This document shows, piece by piece, positions 25,542 to 34,922 of a DNA stretch of 64,000 nucleotides. The notes under the pieces are model-generated. The model was given only the letters and a program-made list of their open reading frames with translations, was not told the origin of the DNA and did not search any database. Position 1 is the first letter of the stretch. The number at the start of each line of letters is the position of its first letter. Made by a program: the position numbers and the translations under genes. The stretch comes from Sedimenticola sp. (GTDB taxonomy: Bacteria > Pseudomonadota > Gammaproteobacteria > Chromatiales > Chromatiaceae). Where the stretch lies: assembly GCA_026992075.1 (NCBI GenBank), contig JALXAM010000036.1, positions 84,202 to 148,201 on the forward strand, written 5' to 3'.

Positions 25542-25654
25542 AGGAGGGTCGGCGGACTCTCTGACGGTTCTGCGAAGAGGTTCCCGGTCCCGGTCTGCCT
25601 TTGCTGTTATAGATATGTCCCAAGAGCGCAACGGAAATTTCGGCAGGGGGCGAG

Positions 25655-26650
25655 ATGGGAAACGGGATCCACACGGCAGCGGCGGCACAGGCCGCCCCTT
25701 TTTTCGCCGACGGACAGGCGGGCTTGATGCCCTTCGCACGGCCCTACAAGGCGACGGTGGCGAACCACGACCAGGTCAGCTTTAACCAGCTCCACGTGGA
25801 GATGGCCCGTAACGCAACGGGCGACTTCAATCCTTTCCATGACGCTATCAAGTGGCAGCTCATCCGAAACAATCGTTTCGGTGCGCCCATCGTGCTGGGA
25901 TTTCAGCTGGAGATGCTATTGGCCCATGCGGTGGCCCAGCAGCGCAGGGAGGCGCTGGCCAACGGCAGTCAGCCATTGCCCGTGCCCCGTTTCGGCTGCT
26001 ATCGCTTCACTTTTGCCGAAGCGGTGCGGGTGGGCGAGCCCGTGGAGGTGGAGGTGAAAGCTGCGCACCTGGGGCGTCGCCATGGCGGCATCATCAGCAA
26101 TCGCGTCTTCCTGCGCAAGGAAGGACGCACCGCCGTGGCCGGCCGGGTGGAACACCGGGGTGAGCGGCCGGAAGCGATGCGCCTTGATTTCCGTCCGCCC
26201 GCCGGGTTGGCCGAGTTGCCCGACCACAGCTGGCTGGCGGGTGGCCGCCACTTTCTCAAACACCGTGTGCTCCAGGCCAGCGATGCGAAGAACTTCCTGG
26301 CCGGCTCGCAGATCGCCCCTCATCACTATTTCGACGATCTGGAGGGAAGGGCCCGCTTTCCGGAGCTGTTTCCTCTCTCTCTGGTCTCTTCCGCCCTGCT
26401 CGAGCGGGCCGCCTCCAGTGGGTACGACTTCATGGCAAGGCCCCTGGTCTATGCCGCCCATGATCTGAACATCGACCTGCAGCGCCTGCGGCAGCTCCGG
26501 GATGGTCAACAGCTCCATTTGCTGGTGGAAGGTCCGCTCGCTACCGCCGCTTCGCGGGAGCACCTACGCTACCGCTGTCTTGGCCTGCTTTCACGCGGCG
26601 AGCTGCTGTTCGTCGCCGACATCCGGCTGGCGCCCTTGTCCGAGGGCTGA
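25655..26650 (+). CDS. MaoC-like hot-dog fold protein, unknown substrate
   Basis: A 331-residue protein that appears to contain two hot-dog halves. The first has ATGDFNPFHDAIKWQLIRNN then FGAPIVLGFQLEMLLAH, matching the TGD-x-N-P-x-H...FG-x-I-x-x-G hydratase pattern of MaoC-type enoyl hydratases, with the Asp and His of the catalytic dyad present. The second half (about 180-320) keeps the fold-like pattern but no clear catalytic motif, as in double hot-dog eukaryotic-type proteins. The likely substrate is an acyl-CoA or acyl carrier thioester. It stands alone, 113 bp after the EPS operon, with a purine-rich ribosome site (GGCAGGGGGCGAG) before ATG 25655. It may be co-transcribed with that operon. 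Confidence 0.65.
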   Translation: MGNGIHTAAAAQAAPFFADGQAGLMPFARPYKATVANHDQVSFNQLHVEMARNATGDFNPFHDAIKWQLIRNNRFGAPIVLGFQLEMLLAHAVAQQRREALANGSQPLPVPRFGCYRFTFAEAVRVGEPVEVEVKAAHLGRRHGGIISNRVFLRKEGRTAVAGRVEHRGERPEAMRLDFRPPAGLAELPDHSWLAGGRHFLKHRVLQASDAKNFLAGSQIAPHHYFDDLEGRARFPELFPLSLVSSALLERAASSGYDFMARPLVYAAHDLNIDLQRLRQLRDGQQLHLLVEGPLATAASREHLRYRCLGLLSRGELLFVADIRLAPLSEG

Positions 26651-26732
26651 CAAGGCAGCAACTTCTTCCCGCATCTCCGGGGCCCTGTTGAATTACGGGA
26701 TTCCGCCCTGATTTCCATCATATGAAGTGTCC
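26651..26732. other. Short unique stretch between MaoC-like gene and a family 1 element
   Basis: Together with the family 1 element (26737-26896) and the 117 bases after it, this makes up the 363-bp gap 26651-27013. No gene or terminator with a T-run was seen in it. The part after the element (26901-27013) is G+C-rich and should contain the promoter and leader of the phosphoribosyltransferase gene. Confidence 0.3.
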
Positions 26733-26736
26733 TTTG

Positions 26737-26896
26737 GGAGCCTCTGATCTAATCCATGAACTCGCATCTTGTCCCCCTCTGGTCCGACTACTGCGTTGAA
26801 GTTCTTGCCAATAGCCTGCTATTGGCTGCGAACTTCGCCTTGTACTCGAACCAGAGGGGTACAATCTGCTTCGTCCAGGACTAAATCAGAGGCTCC
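26737..26896 (+). repeat. MITE-like family 1, copy 3, with TTTG target duplication
   Basis: A 160-bp near-palindrome with terminal repeats GGAGCCTCTGATCTAATCC / GGAGCCTCTGATTTAGTCC (the second read on the minus strand). TTTG stands on both sides (26733-26736 and 26897-26900). The two halves are complementary along most of about 75 bp, folding around the centre GCCAATAGCCTGCTATTGGC, so the entire element is one hairpin. It is the best-preserved copy in the window and is a useful reference for the family. Confidence 0.85.
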
Positions 26897-27013
26897 TTTG
26901 TTTTCCGGGCGCTCCCGTTACGATTGGCCTGCCTGGTTTCCTTGCTCCCGCCGGCGCCTTTCGTGGGGCGCCGGGCTTGCTTCCGGTGAGGAGGGGTGAG
27001 ACGAGGTGCGAGG

Positions 27014-27700
27014 ATGACAGGCAAGGTGGTGGAGATCCCGGAACTGCGGGACCGCCGTTGGGTGTTCGAGGACCGCGCCCACGCCGGGCGGGTTCTGGCC
27101 TCCATGCTCACGGGACTGCGTGACGGGAATGGGCTGGTGCTTGCCATTCCCGCCGGGGGCGTGCCGGTTGCCGCCGCATTGGCGGATGAACTTCGCCTGC
27201 CTCTGGATCTGTGCGTGGTGAGCAAGATCCTTCTTCCCTGGACCACCGAGGCGGGCTTTGGCGCTGTGGCCTTCGACGGCAGCGTCTGGATCAACCAGGC
27301 CTACGTGGACCATTTCGGACTCACGCCCGGCCAGGTGGAACAGACCACGCGGGAGGCGCAGCGCAAGGTGGCGGCCCGGGTGAAGCGGTTCCGGGACGAC
27401 CGGCCCATGCCGGAGATGACGGGGCGGCCGGTGATCCTGGTGGACGATGGTCTCGCTTCCGGTGCCACCATGCGGGTGGGAGTGGAGGCCCTGCGCCGGC
27501 AGGGGGCCGACCAGCTGATCATCGCCGTTCCCACGGCGCCGCCACTCACCGCGCTGGAGCTGGCCGGGGAGGTGGATACCCTTTATTGTGCCAATGTTCG
27601 CGGCGGCGCCAGTTTCGCCGTGGCCGAGGCCTATCGTCGCTGGTACGACGTGAGCGAGGCGGAGGTGGAACAACTCTTGGCAGCACGACAGCGGAGATAG
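27014..27700 (+). CDS. Phosphoribosyltransferase-domain protein
   Basis: A 228-residue type I phosphoribosyltransferase fold. The PRPP-binding loop reads VILVDDGLASGATM (around residue 138-151), preceded by a flexible hood region (VVSKILLPWTTEAGFGAVAFDG) of the kind seen in stand-alone predicted members. Substrate base unknown. It is paired with a downstream dienelactone-hydrolase-type gene 3 bases away, and in other bacteria the two are often neighbours or fused, suggesting a joint, uncharacterised role. ATG 27014 is favoured by the purine-rich GAGGTGCGAGG before it; a GTG at 26996 would add six residues. Confidence 0.8.
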   Translation: MTGKVVEIPELRDRRWVFEDRAHAGRVLASMLTGLRDGNGLVLAIPAGGVPVAAALADELRLPLDLCVVSKILLPWTTEAGFGAVAFDGSVWINQAYVDHFGLTPGQVEQTTREAQRKVAARVKRFRDDRPMPEMTGRPVILVDDGLASGATMRVGVEALRRQGADQLIIAVPTAPPLTALELAGEVDTLYCANVRGGASFAVAEAYRRWYDVSEAEVEQLLAARQRR

Positions 27701-27703
27701 AAG

Positions 27704-28384
27704 ATGGCGCTGGAGACTTGTGAAATCCTGGTGGAGTCCGAAGGAGTGCCCCTGCCGGCCTTCCTCACCGTGCCACCGGGTGCCACCGGGCTGGTGATCT
27801 TCGTACATGGCAGCGGCAGCAGCCGCTTCAGCCGGCGCAACCATTTCGTGGCGGAGGTTCTGTCCGATTCCGGTCTGGCCACGCTGCTTTTCGATCTGCT
27901 CACTGAGGAGGAGGGCAGGATCGACGCCATCACTGCGGAACTGCGCTTCGATATTCCGCTCCTGGTGCGACGCACCATCGGCACCCTGGACTGGGTTGCC
28001 ATGGAGCTCTCTTTCGAATCGCACGGCCTGTTCGGTTCCAGCACCGGCGCGGCCGCCGCCCTGGCAGCAGCGGCGGAACGGCCGGACGCAGTGGCTGCGG
28101 TGGTCTCCCGCGGTGGTCGTCCGGATCTCGCCATGCCGGTGTTGCCGCGGGTGAAAGCCCCTACGCTCTTCATCGTCGGCGGGCGGGATACCACGGTGCT
28201 GGAGCTCAACCGGCAGGCGGCAGCGGCCATGAGCGCCCCCCGGGAGCTGGCCATCGTGCCGGAGGCCAGCCACTTGTTTGAAGAACCCGGCACGCTGGAG
28301 ATGGCCGCGGGCCTGGCGCGGGATTGGTTCCTGCGTTACCTTTCGCCGCAGGGCCATGACCATTCGACGGGAGAAACCGCATGA
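27704..28384 (+). CDS. Alpha/beta hydrolase, dienelactone-hydrolase type
   Basis: A 226-residue alpha/beta hydrolase. The oxyanion strand LVIFVHGSGSSRFSRRNHFVAEVL is followed by the nucleophile elbow LFGSSTGAAAAL (Gly-x-Ser-x-Gly with Ser near residue 111). The acid ILFIVGGRD-like strand (TLFIVGGRDTTVLELN) and His in EASHLFEE complete the triad. The natural substrate is unknown. Its partner is the phosphoribosyltransferase gene immediately upstream, and its stop codon overlaps the DksA-like gene by 4 bases, making a three-gene unit. Confidence 0.82.
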   Translation: MALETCEILVESEGVPLPAFLTVPPGATGLVIFVHGSGSSRFSRRNHFVAEVLSDSGLATLLFDLLTEEEGRIDAITAELRFDIPLLVRRTIGTLDWVAMELSFESHGLFGSSTGAAAALAAAAERPDAVAAVVSRGGRPDLAMPVLPRVKAPTLFIVGGRDTTVLELNRQAAAAMSAPRELAIVPEASHLFEEPGTLEMAAGLARDWFLRYLSPQGHDHSTGETA

Positions 28385-28779
28385 CCACACCCCTGAATCC
28401 GGATACGCGCCAGAAGCTGGAACAGCTGCTCGAGGAGCGCGATAAAGAGCTGCGGTCCGAGATCCGCGAGGAGCTGCTGCGAGCCAACAGCGAGCACTAT
28501 GCCGATCTTGCTGGCCAGGTGCACGACCCCGAGGAATCCTCGGTGGCCGATCTGCTGGTGGATCTCAATCTGGCCACCATCGAAAAGCATGTGGCGGAGT
28601 TGCGCCAGGTGGAAACCGCCCTGGCCCGCCTGAAGGAGGGGGAGTACGGGACCTGCATCGATTGCGGCGCGCCCATTGGCGAGGCGCGATTGCTGGCCAA
28701 CCCGGTGGCCCAGCGTTGCATCCGTTGCCAGGAGGTCTGGGAAAAGACCCACGCCGGAACTGAGACGCCGGCGCTCTGA
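28381..28779 (+). CDS. TraR/DksA family zinc-finger protein
   Basis: A 132-residue protein: an N-terminal coiled coil (TRQKLEQLLEERDKELRSEIREEL), then a DksA-type C4 zinc finger CIDCGAPIGEARLLANP followed by CIRC at about residues 93-117. Family members bind the RNA polymerase secondary channel and tune transcription with ppGpp. The tip acidic pair expected in true DksA (DxxDxA) is not evident in the short coiled coil; this is probably a DksA-like paralogue such as those near stress genes. It overlaps the hydrolase gene by 4 bases and is followed after 3 bases by the Wzz-like gene. Confidence 0.82.
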   Translation: MTTPLNPDTRQKLEQLLEERDKELRSEIREELLRANSEHYADLAGQVHDPEESSVADLLVDLNLATIEKHVAELRQVETALARLKEGEYGTCIDCGAPIGEARLLANPVAQRCIRCQEVWEKTHAGTETPAL

Positions 28780-28782
28780 GGT

Positions 28783-30729
28783 ATGACCCCTCCCAGCGGT
28801 CGCGTGGAGGTGCTGCCCGCTGCTCCCGCCAGAAGTAGCGGGCAGCTGGGCTCGCGGCGGCTGCGGGTGTTTCTGCTGGTGCTGGCGCTCTGTCTGGTGG
28901 TGGGGTTGAGTTGGGATTTCCTGCGGCCACCGCTCTACCGGGCATCGGCGAATCTGCTCACGGTGGCACCTCCCGGGCTGGACGAGCCCGCGGGTGAAGC
29001 GGACCTGCAGCACGTGGCCATCCAGCGCCAGCGGCTGCTGGGGCAGCCGGTACTGGAGGCGGTGGCCCGGAAACTGTCGGAAAAGGATCCCGCCCTGGGA
29101 GAACTTTCCGCCGACCAGCTCCGCGTCTGGATCCGGGTACTGCCGGTTCCCGGTACCAACCTGGTGGAACTGCGGGCCGAGGGAACCGAGCCGCTGTTTC
29201 TCTCGGCGCTGGTCAACACCTGGATCGAAACCTATCTGGAAGAGCGTGCCCGGGAGGTGGCGCGACTGGACGCGGAGACGGTACAGGTGCTGCGCGACCG
29301 TCACCAGGCCATGGGCCGCAAGATCGAGGAGAAGCGCCGGGAGCTGCGGGAGTTCCGGGAACGCCACAGCATTCTCAGCACGGCGCGGGACGAGAACGAG
29401 GTGCTTTCCCGCCTCAAGGGGCTGCAGGAGTCGCTCAATGCCGCCATCGACGAGCGCACCCGGGCTCAAGCCAGGCTGGAGGCCATCAAGGCCGCCATCG
29501 CTCGCGGCGATACGCTGGTTCCCGAAGAGGACAAACGCAGCTATGCGGAGATGGTGAAGCGGGCCCAGGAACTGCGGGAACAGGTGGCGGAACTGGAACG
29601 CAGGTACACCCAGGCCTACATTCAGCGTTCTGCCTCGCTGCGGGTGATCCCGGAGAAACTGGAGAAGCTGGAGCGCAAGATCCGGGACTATCAGCGCCGG
29701 GGTCAGGCCTACCTGCTGGACAACGCCCGCCAGGAGCTGGTGGCGGCACAAAAGACGGCCGCTTCGCTGCAGCAGCAGCTGAGGGAGATGCAGCAACAGG
29801 CTTCGGAGTTCAGCGCCCGTTTCGCGGAGTACGAGGCCATGCAGGAGGATCTGGCCAGCATGGAGGCGCAGCAGCGGGAGTTGCAGGAGCGGTTGGTGAA
29901 GGTGGAGACCAGCAACCGCAAGAAGTATCCCCAGGTGCAGGTGGTGGAATGGGCCCACCCGCCGGCGCAGCCGGTGGAACCCAAATACTGGCGGGATGCC
30001 GGGGTGATCCTTATCGTCTCGCTGGTGGTGGCATTGCTGGCAGTGTGGTTGGTGGACTTCCTGCGACCGCTGGCGCCGGAGCCTGGACCACCGATGGAAG
30101 TTGCCCTCTATCCCTCCCGTGAGGCGCTGGCGCGGGAGCAGGGAGAGAGGATTTCCTCACTTGAACCGCCACGGCGGCAGCTTCCCGACACCCCACCATC
30201 GGTGCTGCCCGAGAACGAGATCCGTCTCCTGCTGGCGCAGGAGGATCCCCTGATCCGGCAGCTGGCGGCCCTGCTGCTCACCGGCCTTTCCGCGGCGGAG
30301 ATCCTGGCCCTGGAGCCCAGGGACCTGGATCCGGAGAGCGGGGTCGTCCGGGTGCCCTCGGAGCCGCCCCGTGAGCTGAAGCTGGCGCCGGGTGTGCGCG
30401 CTTGGTTCATTCGTGAAGGCAGGCCCTGGCTGGCTTGGCAAGGGCTGGATGCCTTCGACCGGGAAGAGCTGGAGGCCCGGCTGCAGCTTGGCGCGCGGGA
30501 GGCGGGATTGGCCGATGTGGAGCGGGTGAGCGCCGAATCATTGCGCAACCACTATCTGCGCTACCTGTTGGAGCAGGGTCTCCAGGCCAGCGAGCTGGAG
30601 GGGGTGGCTGGCCGGGTGCCGGCACGTTACCTGCTCCAGCTTGCCGCTCATGCGCCTCCCGGCAGCCGCCGCACCTTGGCGGAGGTGTCGCTGACACATC
30701 CGCTCCTGGAGGGGCCTCAGGTCACCTGA
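28783..30729 (+). CDS. Wzz/GumC-like coiled-coil membrane protein with a degenerate tyrosine-recombinase-like C-terminus
   Basis: A 648-residue protein of unusual architecture. Residues about 27-47 and 405-427 are membrane helices. Between them is a Wzz-like periplasmic module (LYRASANLLTV...) and long coiled coils (about 150-395) ending in the PAQPVEPKYWRDAG segment typical of polysaccharide co-polymerases. After a Pro-rich linker, residues about 477-640 read like the catalytic fold of phage-type integrases: LLLTGLSAAEILALEPRDLD (497-516) parallels the TGLR-x-x-EL-x-x-L-x-x-x-D block, and AESLRNHYLRYLLEQGL parallels the H-x-LR-H...LL-x-x-G block. Arg588 is kept, but the first catalytic Arg is Ser and the His positions are Glu585 and Asn589. 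Recombination is therefore unlikely, and DNA binding or a pure fold role is possible. It converges with the methyltransferase gene, overlapping by 13 bases. Confidence 0.7.
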   Translation: MTPPSGRVEVLPAAPARSSGQLGSRRLRVFLLVLALCLVVGLSWDFLRPPLYRASANLLTVAPPGLDEPAGEADLQHVAIQRQRLLGQPVLEAVARKLSEKDPALGELSADQLRVWIRVLPVPGTNLVELRAEGTEPLFLSALVNTWIETYLEERAREVARLDAETVQVLRDRHQAMGRKIEEKRRELREFRERHSILSTARDENEVLSRLKGLQESLNAAIDERTRAQARLEAIKAAIARGDTLVPEEDKRSYAEMVKRAQELREQVAELERRYTQAYIQRSASLRVIPEKLEKLERKIRDYQRRGQAYLLDNARQELVAAQKTAASLQQQLREMQQQASEFSARFAEYEAMQEDLASMEAQQRELQERLVKVETSNRKKYPQVQVVEWAHPPAQPVEPKYWRDAGVILIVSLVVALLAVWLVDFLRPLAPEPGPPMEVALYPSREALAREQGERISSLEPPRRQLPDTPPSVLPENEIRLLLAQEDPLIRQLAALLLTGLSAAEILALEPRDLDPESGVVRVPSEPPRELKLAPGVRAWFIREGRPWLAWQGLDAFDREELEARLQLGAREAGLADVERVSAESLRNHYLRYLLEQGLQASELEGVAGRVPARYLLQLAAHAPPGSRRTLAEVSLTHPLLEGPQVT

Positions 30730-31337
30730 AACAGGTATTCCTGAAAGCCGTTTTGCAGCAGCCGCGACTGACGCACCCGGACACCCGGCAGCCACCTTTC
30801 CAGTGTGCGGCGTGAGTGGCGGGGCGTCTGGATGGTGGATCCGGGATCATGCCGCCATTCCATCTGCCCATCCTCCAGCAGCAGGAATTCCCCTGGCTGC
30901 GAGGGCATCTCCCCCCGGGTCTGGATGAAGGCGTGCAGCCAGCTTCCCGGCCCCAGGTGGGGTAGCAAATGGCCCAGCAGCAGGCTCAGCGGCTCCGGTT
31001 CCAGGTAGTCCAGCAGGTTCCAGCAGAGCACCAGGTCGAAACGGGCTTCCGGCGGCAACGGCAGCAGGCGGGCGGGGTCGGGCGGTGGATCCTCTTCCCG
31101 GAGCCGCCAGGCCGGCAGTTCCTCCGCCAGCGCCGCCACCTGCAGCCGGCAGCGGAAGCGGGAAAAGAAGGTCACGTGGTTGCCGGAAGCCCGGGCCAGG
31201 TCGAGGATCCGGTATTTGCGCCCGGGTTCCCGCTCCAGCGACTGCAGAAGCTGGCGAAAAGCGGGCGCGCTCAGCCGTTCCCCGCCGGCTTCCTCCGGTG
31301 TTGCGGGCGGCCTGCTGCTCCGGGAGAAGAGTGCCAT
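30717..31337 (-). CDS. SAM-dependent methyltransferase-like protein
   Basis: A 206-residue class I methyltransferase-like protein. Motif I is degenerate: RILDLARASGNHVTFFSRF stands where the usual D-x-G-x-G-x-G would be. The post-motif VLCWNLLDYLEPEPL and HLGPGSWLHAF segments fit the Rossmann order of methyltransferases. Whether it still binds S-adenosylmethionine is uncertain. The gene lies 12 bases after the bactofilin gene on the minus strand, so the two form a short operon. Its 3' end overlaps the convergent Wzz-like gene. The Pro-rich N-terminal 15 residues look disordered. Confidence 0.65.
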   Translation of the reverse strand: MALFSRSSRPPATPEEAGGERLSAPAFRQLLQSLEREPGRKYRILDLARASGNHVTFFSRFRCRLQVAALAEELPAWRLREEDPPPDPARLLPLPPEARFDLVLCWNLLDYLEPEPLSLLLGHLLPHLGPGSWLHAFIQTRGEMPSQPGEFLLLEDGQMEWRHDPGSTIQTPRHSRRTLERWLPGVRVRQSRLLQNGFQEYLFQVT

Positions 31338-31349
31338 TCCCGGTCGGAA

Positions 31350-31811
31350 TCAGGCGCTCTTGCTCTTGGGCGTGGTTTTCAGCGCCGGCGCCTCGGGCTT
31401 CGCGTCCATGTCGATGCTGCCCTTGAAAGAGGCTCCCTCCTCGAGGATCACCTTGGGCGCAACGATGTTGCCCCGCACCCGGCCCGAGGCGGTGATGGTC
31501 ACCTTTTCGCCGCCGGTGAGATCGCCCACCAGCTCGCCACGCACGGTGATGGTACGGGCGAAGGCGTTGGCCTTGATGCGCCCCTGCTCCCCCACGGTGA
31601 GGTTGTGCGCCTCCAGGTGGATGGTGCCCTCCACCTGGCCCTGGATGAGCAGGTCCTCCTCCCCGGTGAGCTCACCGTTGAGCCTGATGGAAGGGCCGAT
31701 GGTGGTGGTCTGGCCGCCGGCGGAACTCTTGGGTGGGGCCGGTTGCAGTGGCGCGGTAGCGGAGCTCTTCTCCTCCTGCTGCGATGCGGCTTTTTTCGAT
31801 TTGTCGAACAT
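31350..31811 (-). CDS. Bactofilin (polymer-forming cytoskeletal protein)
   Basis: A 153-residue bactofilin: a short disordered N-terminus (MFDKSKKAASQQEEKSS), then the right-handed beta-helix domain of DUF583 type with its regular six-residue hydrophobic periodicity (TTTIGPSIRLNGELTGEEDLLIQGQVEGTIH... ITVRGELVGDLTGGEKVTITASGRVRGNIVAPKVILEEGASFKG), and a Lys-rich tail. Bactofilins self-assemble into nucleotide-free filaments at the membrane and help organise cell-wall or polysaccharide machinery. ATG 31811 is preferred to an upstream in-frame start because CAAGGAG stands before it and family N-termini begin here. It is near the Wzz-like gene but on the opposite strand. Confidence 0.88.
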   Translation of the reverse strand: MFDKSKKAASQQEEKSSATAPLQPAPPKSSAGGQTTTIGPSIRLNGELTGEEDLLIQGQVEGTIHLEAHNLTVGEQGRIKANAFARTITVRGELVGDLTGGEKVTITASGRVRGNIVAPKVILEEGASFKGSIDMDAKPEAPALKTTPKSKSA

Positions 31812-31900
31812 GGATGTCTCCTTGGTGGTGTGAAACGGATCTCTTTTAGCCTTTTTGTCCTGCGCATTTGGTGCGCGGCGTCTCATTTTTCATGCTTCTG

Positions 31901-32868
31901 TCAATAGAGATGACAGGCCACCCGGTGCGGGATTCCGCCCTCTTTTATCGGCCGCCAATCGGGCATTTCGCGGCGGCACACCGGCATCGCTTCGGGACAG
32001 CGGGTGTGGAAGGGACAACCCGGGGGCGGGTGCAAAGGGGAGGGAATCTCCCCCTGGAGCAGGATGCGCCGGGAGCGCCACTTCGGGTCAGGCACCGGGA
32101 TGGCCGACAGCAGCGCCCGGGTGTAGGGATGGCGGGGGTCGCGATACAGCTCGTCCGTCGGCGCGGTCTCCACCAGCCGGCCCAGGTACATCACCCCCAC
32201 CTGGTCGCTGATGTGCTGAACCACCGCCAGGTCGTGGGAGATGAAGAGAAAGCTGATCCCCAGCTCCCGCTGCAGGCGGGCGATGAGGTTGAGTACCTGG
32301 GACTGCACCGAGACGTCCAGCGCCGAGACCGCCTCGTCTGCGACGATGAACTTGGGGTCCAGGGTCAGTGCCCGGGCGATGCCGATGCGCTGGCGCTGGC
32401 CGCCGGAGAATTCGTGGGGATAGCGGTGCAGCACCTCCGGCCCCAGGCCCACGATGTGCAACAGTTCCAGCACCTTCTCGCGCCGCGATTCCGGGGTGCC
32501 CAGGCGATGCACCTCCATGGGCTCCAGCAGGGTCTGCAATATGGTGCGCCGCGGGCTGAGGGAGGCGTAAGGGTCCTGGAAGATGATCTGCATGTGGCGA
32601 CGCTGGCGGGTGAGCGCACGGCGTTCGAGGGCGGTGATGTCGGTGCCGTCCAGCAGCACCCGGCCGCCGGTGGGCTCGTGCAGGCGCAGGATGGCGCGTC
32701 CCAGGGTGGACTTGCCGCAGCCAGACTCCCCCACCAGGCCGAAGGTCTGGCCCCGCGGCAGGTCGAAGCTCACCCCGTCCACCGCTTTCAGCCAGCCGGT
32801 GACGCGGCGGAAGAAGCCGCCGCGGACCGGGAAGTGCTTGCGCAAATTCCTCACTTGCAGCAGCGGCT

Positions 32869-32872
<4 letters not shown>
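31901..32872 (-). CDS. oppF: Peptide ABC transporter ATP-binding protein (OppF/DppF-like)
   Basis: A 323-residue ATPase subunit. Walker [13 protein letters not shown], signature [15 protein letters not shown], Walker [19 protein letters not shown], and the C-terminal oligopeptide-importer extension with the [14 protein letters not shown] four-cysteine-type motif (here [10 protein letters not shown]...VCR), which in relatives binds an iron-sulfur cluster. It powers import through OppB/OppC. The ATG at 32872 overlaps the OppD stop (ATGA); an upstream GTG at 32884 is less likely. It is the last gene of the minus-strand opp-type operon (A-B-C-D-F order). Confidence 0.9.
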
Positions 32873-33866
<994 letters not shown>

Positions 33867-33870
<4 letters not shown>

Positions 33871-34739
33871 GCGGCCACCTTCTTCGGGTCGAGGGCGTCC
33901 TGGAGGGCGTCGGCGAACATGTTGAAGGCCATCACCAGGAAGAACAGGAAGAGGGAGGCGGTGATGAAGTTGGAGAAGTGGCCCGCCTGCACCTCCTGGG
34001 TGGACTCGGCGATCATCAGTCCCCAGGAGACCCCGTCGGTGACGCCCAGGCCGAGGAAGCTGAGGATCACCTCGGACTTGATGGCGCCGACGAAGACGAT
34101 GGTGGCCTGCACCAGCAGGATGTGGAAGGTGTTGGGGGTGATGTGGCGGAAGATGATGAGGCGCCGGGGCAGACCGATGGCGCGTGCCGCCTCCACGAAC
34201 TCGAAGTTCTTGAGCTTGATCACCTCGCCCCGCACCAGGCGCGCGGTGGTGGTCCAGAAGGTGGCGATCATGGCGATGTGCATGGCATAGGGGTAGCCTT
34301 GGAGGGCGTAGGCCAGGGCGGCGACGAAGAGGTAGAAGGGGATGGCATCCAGCACTCCCATGAGCCAGAGGATGAGCTCGTCCACCCAGCTGTTGGAGAA
34401 GTAACCGGCCAGTGCGCCGAAGAAGCCGCCCAGCAGGGTGGAGAGCACCGCCACCACCAGGCCCACCTCGAAAGCGGTCTTGGTGCTGTAGATGGCGCGT
34501 TCGAAGATGTCCTGACCGATGATGTTGGTGCCCAGCCAGTGATCCGGGCCCGGCGGCGCCCACATGGGGCCGTCCACCTGGCTCCAGCCCTGACCCCAGA
34601 GTCCCAGCCAGACCCCCAGGGCGACGATGAAGTAGAGCGCCACCACCCCCAGCGAGACCACCCCGATACGGTCGCGCCGGAACTTGTACCAGGCCTTGGC
34701 CCAGAGGGAGGTTCGTTCGCTGGAACGATCCCTGGTCAT
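33867..34739 (-). CDS. oppC: Peptide ABC transporter permease (OppC/DppC-like)
   Basis: A 290-residue inner-membrane permease. A cytosolic N-terminus ([36 protein letters not shown]) leads into the first helix, followed by a periplasmic loop [27 protein letters not shown] typical of OppC/DppC. The coupling-helix EAA-like motif is [21 protein letters not shown], and the C-terminus is [26 protein letters not shown] 34739 is favoured by a clear GGAGG 11 bases upstream. Upstream, 310 bp of repeats separate it from oppB although both should be one transcript. Confidence 0.9.
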
Positions 34740-34762
34740 GACGCCGTTTCCTCCGGCCCGCC
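34740..34762 (-). promoter_or_regulatory. Ribosome site of oppC
   Basis: On the minus strand GGAGG precedes the oppC ATG by 11 bases, supporting the chosen start at 34739 rather than an upstream in-frame codon inside the repeats. The remainder of the 310-bp oppB-oppC gap is two variable-arm elements (34763-34862 and 34923-35022) and a 60-base spacer. Confidence 0.5.
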
Positions 34763-34862
34763 CCTCCCGGCAGTGCCTGGCGGGACCGCTACGAGCACCT
34801 CCCTGTGCGCTCGGCCTCGGCCCTCCCTGGCCTCGGACGTCCCGCCAGGCACTGTCGGGAGG
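34763..34862 (-). repeat. Variable-arm, conserved-core element, copy E (short core)
   Basis: The 19-base arms CCTCCCGGCAGTGCCTGGC (34763-34781) and 34844-34862 are complementary at 18 of 19 positions. Between them, a 62-base core on the minus strand (GGGACGTCCGAGGCCAGGGA...) aligns with the cores of the four other copies, although it is the most diverged and has GTGC where others have GTAG or GTAC. The arms have no similarity to those of other copies. It is in opposite orientation to copy B, which starts 60 bases later. Confidence 0.75.
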
Positions 34863-34922
34863 AGCTCGGCGCCGAACCGGGTTCCCGCACAAGGGACCCT
34901 GTTCCACTTACGGTTGGTGAGA
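34863..34922. other. Spacer between two variable-arm elements
   Basis: Sixty bases inside the oppB-oppC gap with a small hairpin GGGTTCC...GGGACCC (about 34879-34899) and no coding potential. No terminator T-run is present, consistent with read-through from oppB to oppC. Confidence 0.3.

Noticed and set aside
28783..30729. An active integrase / mobile element at the Wzz-like gene
   Set aside because: Catalytic Arg and His residues are missing, the domain is fused to a membrane protein, and no attachment site repeats were found around it.
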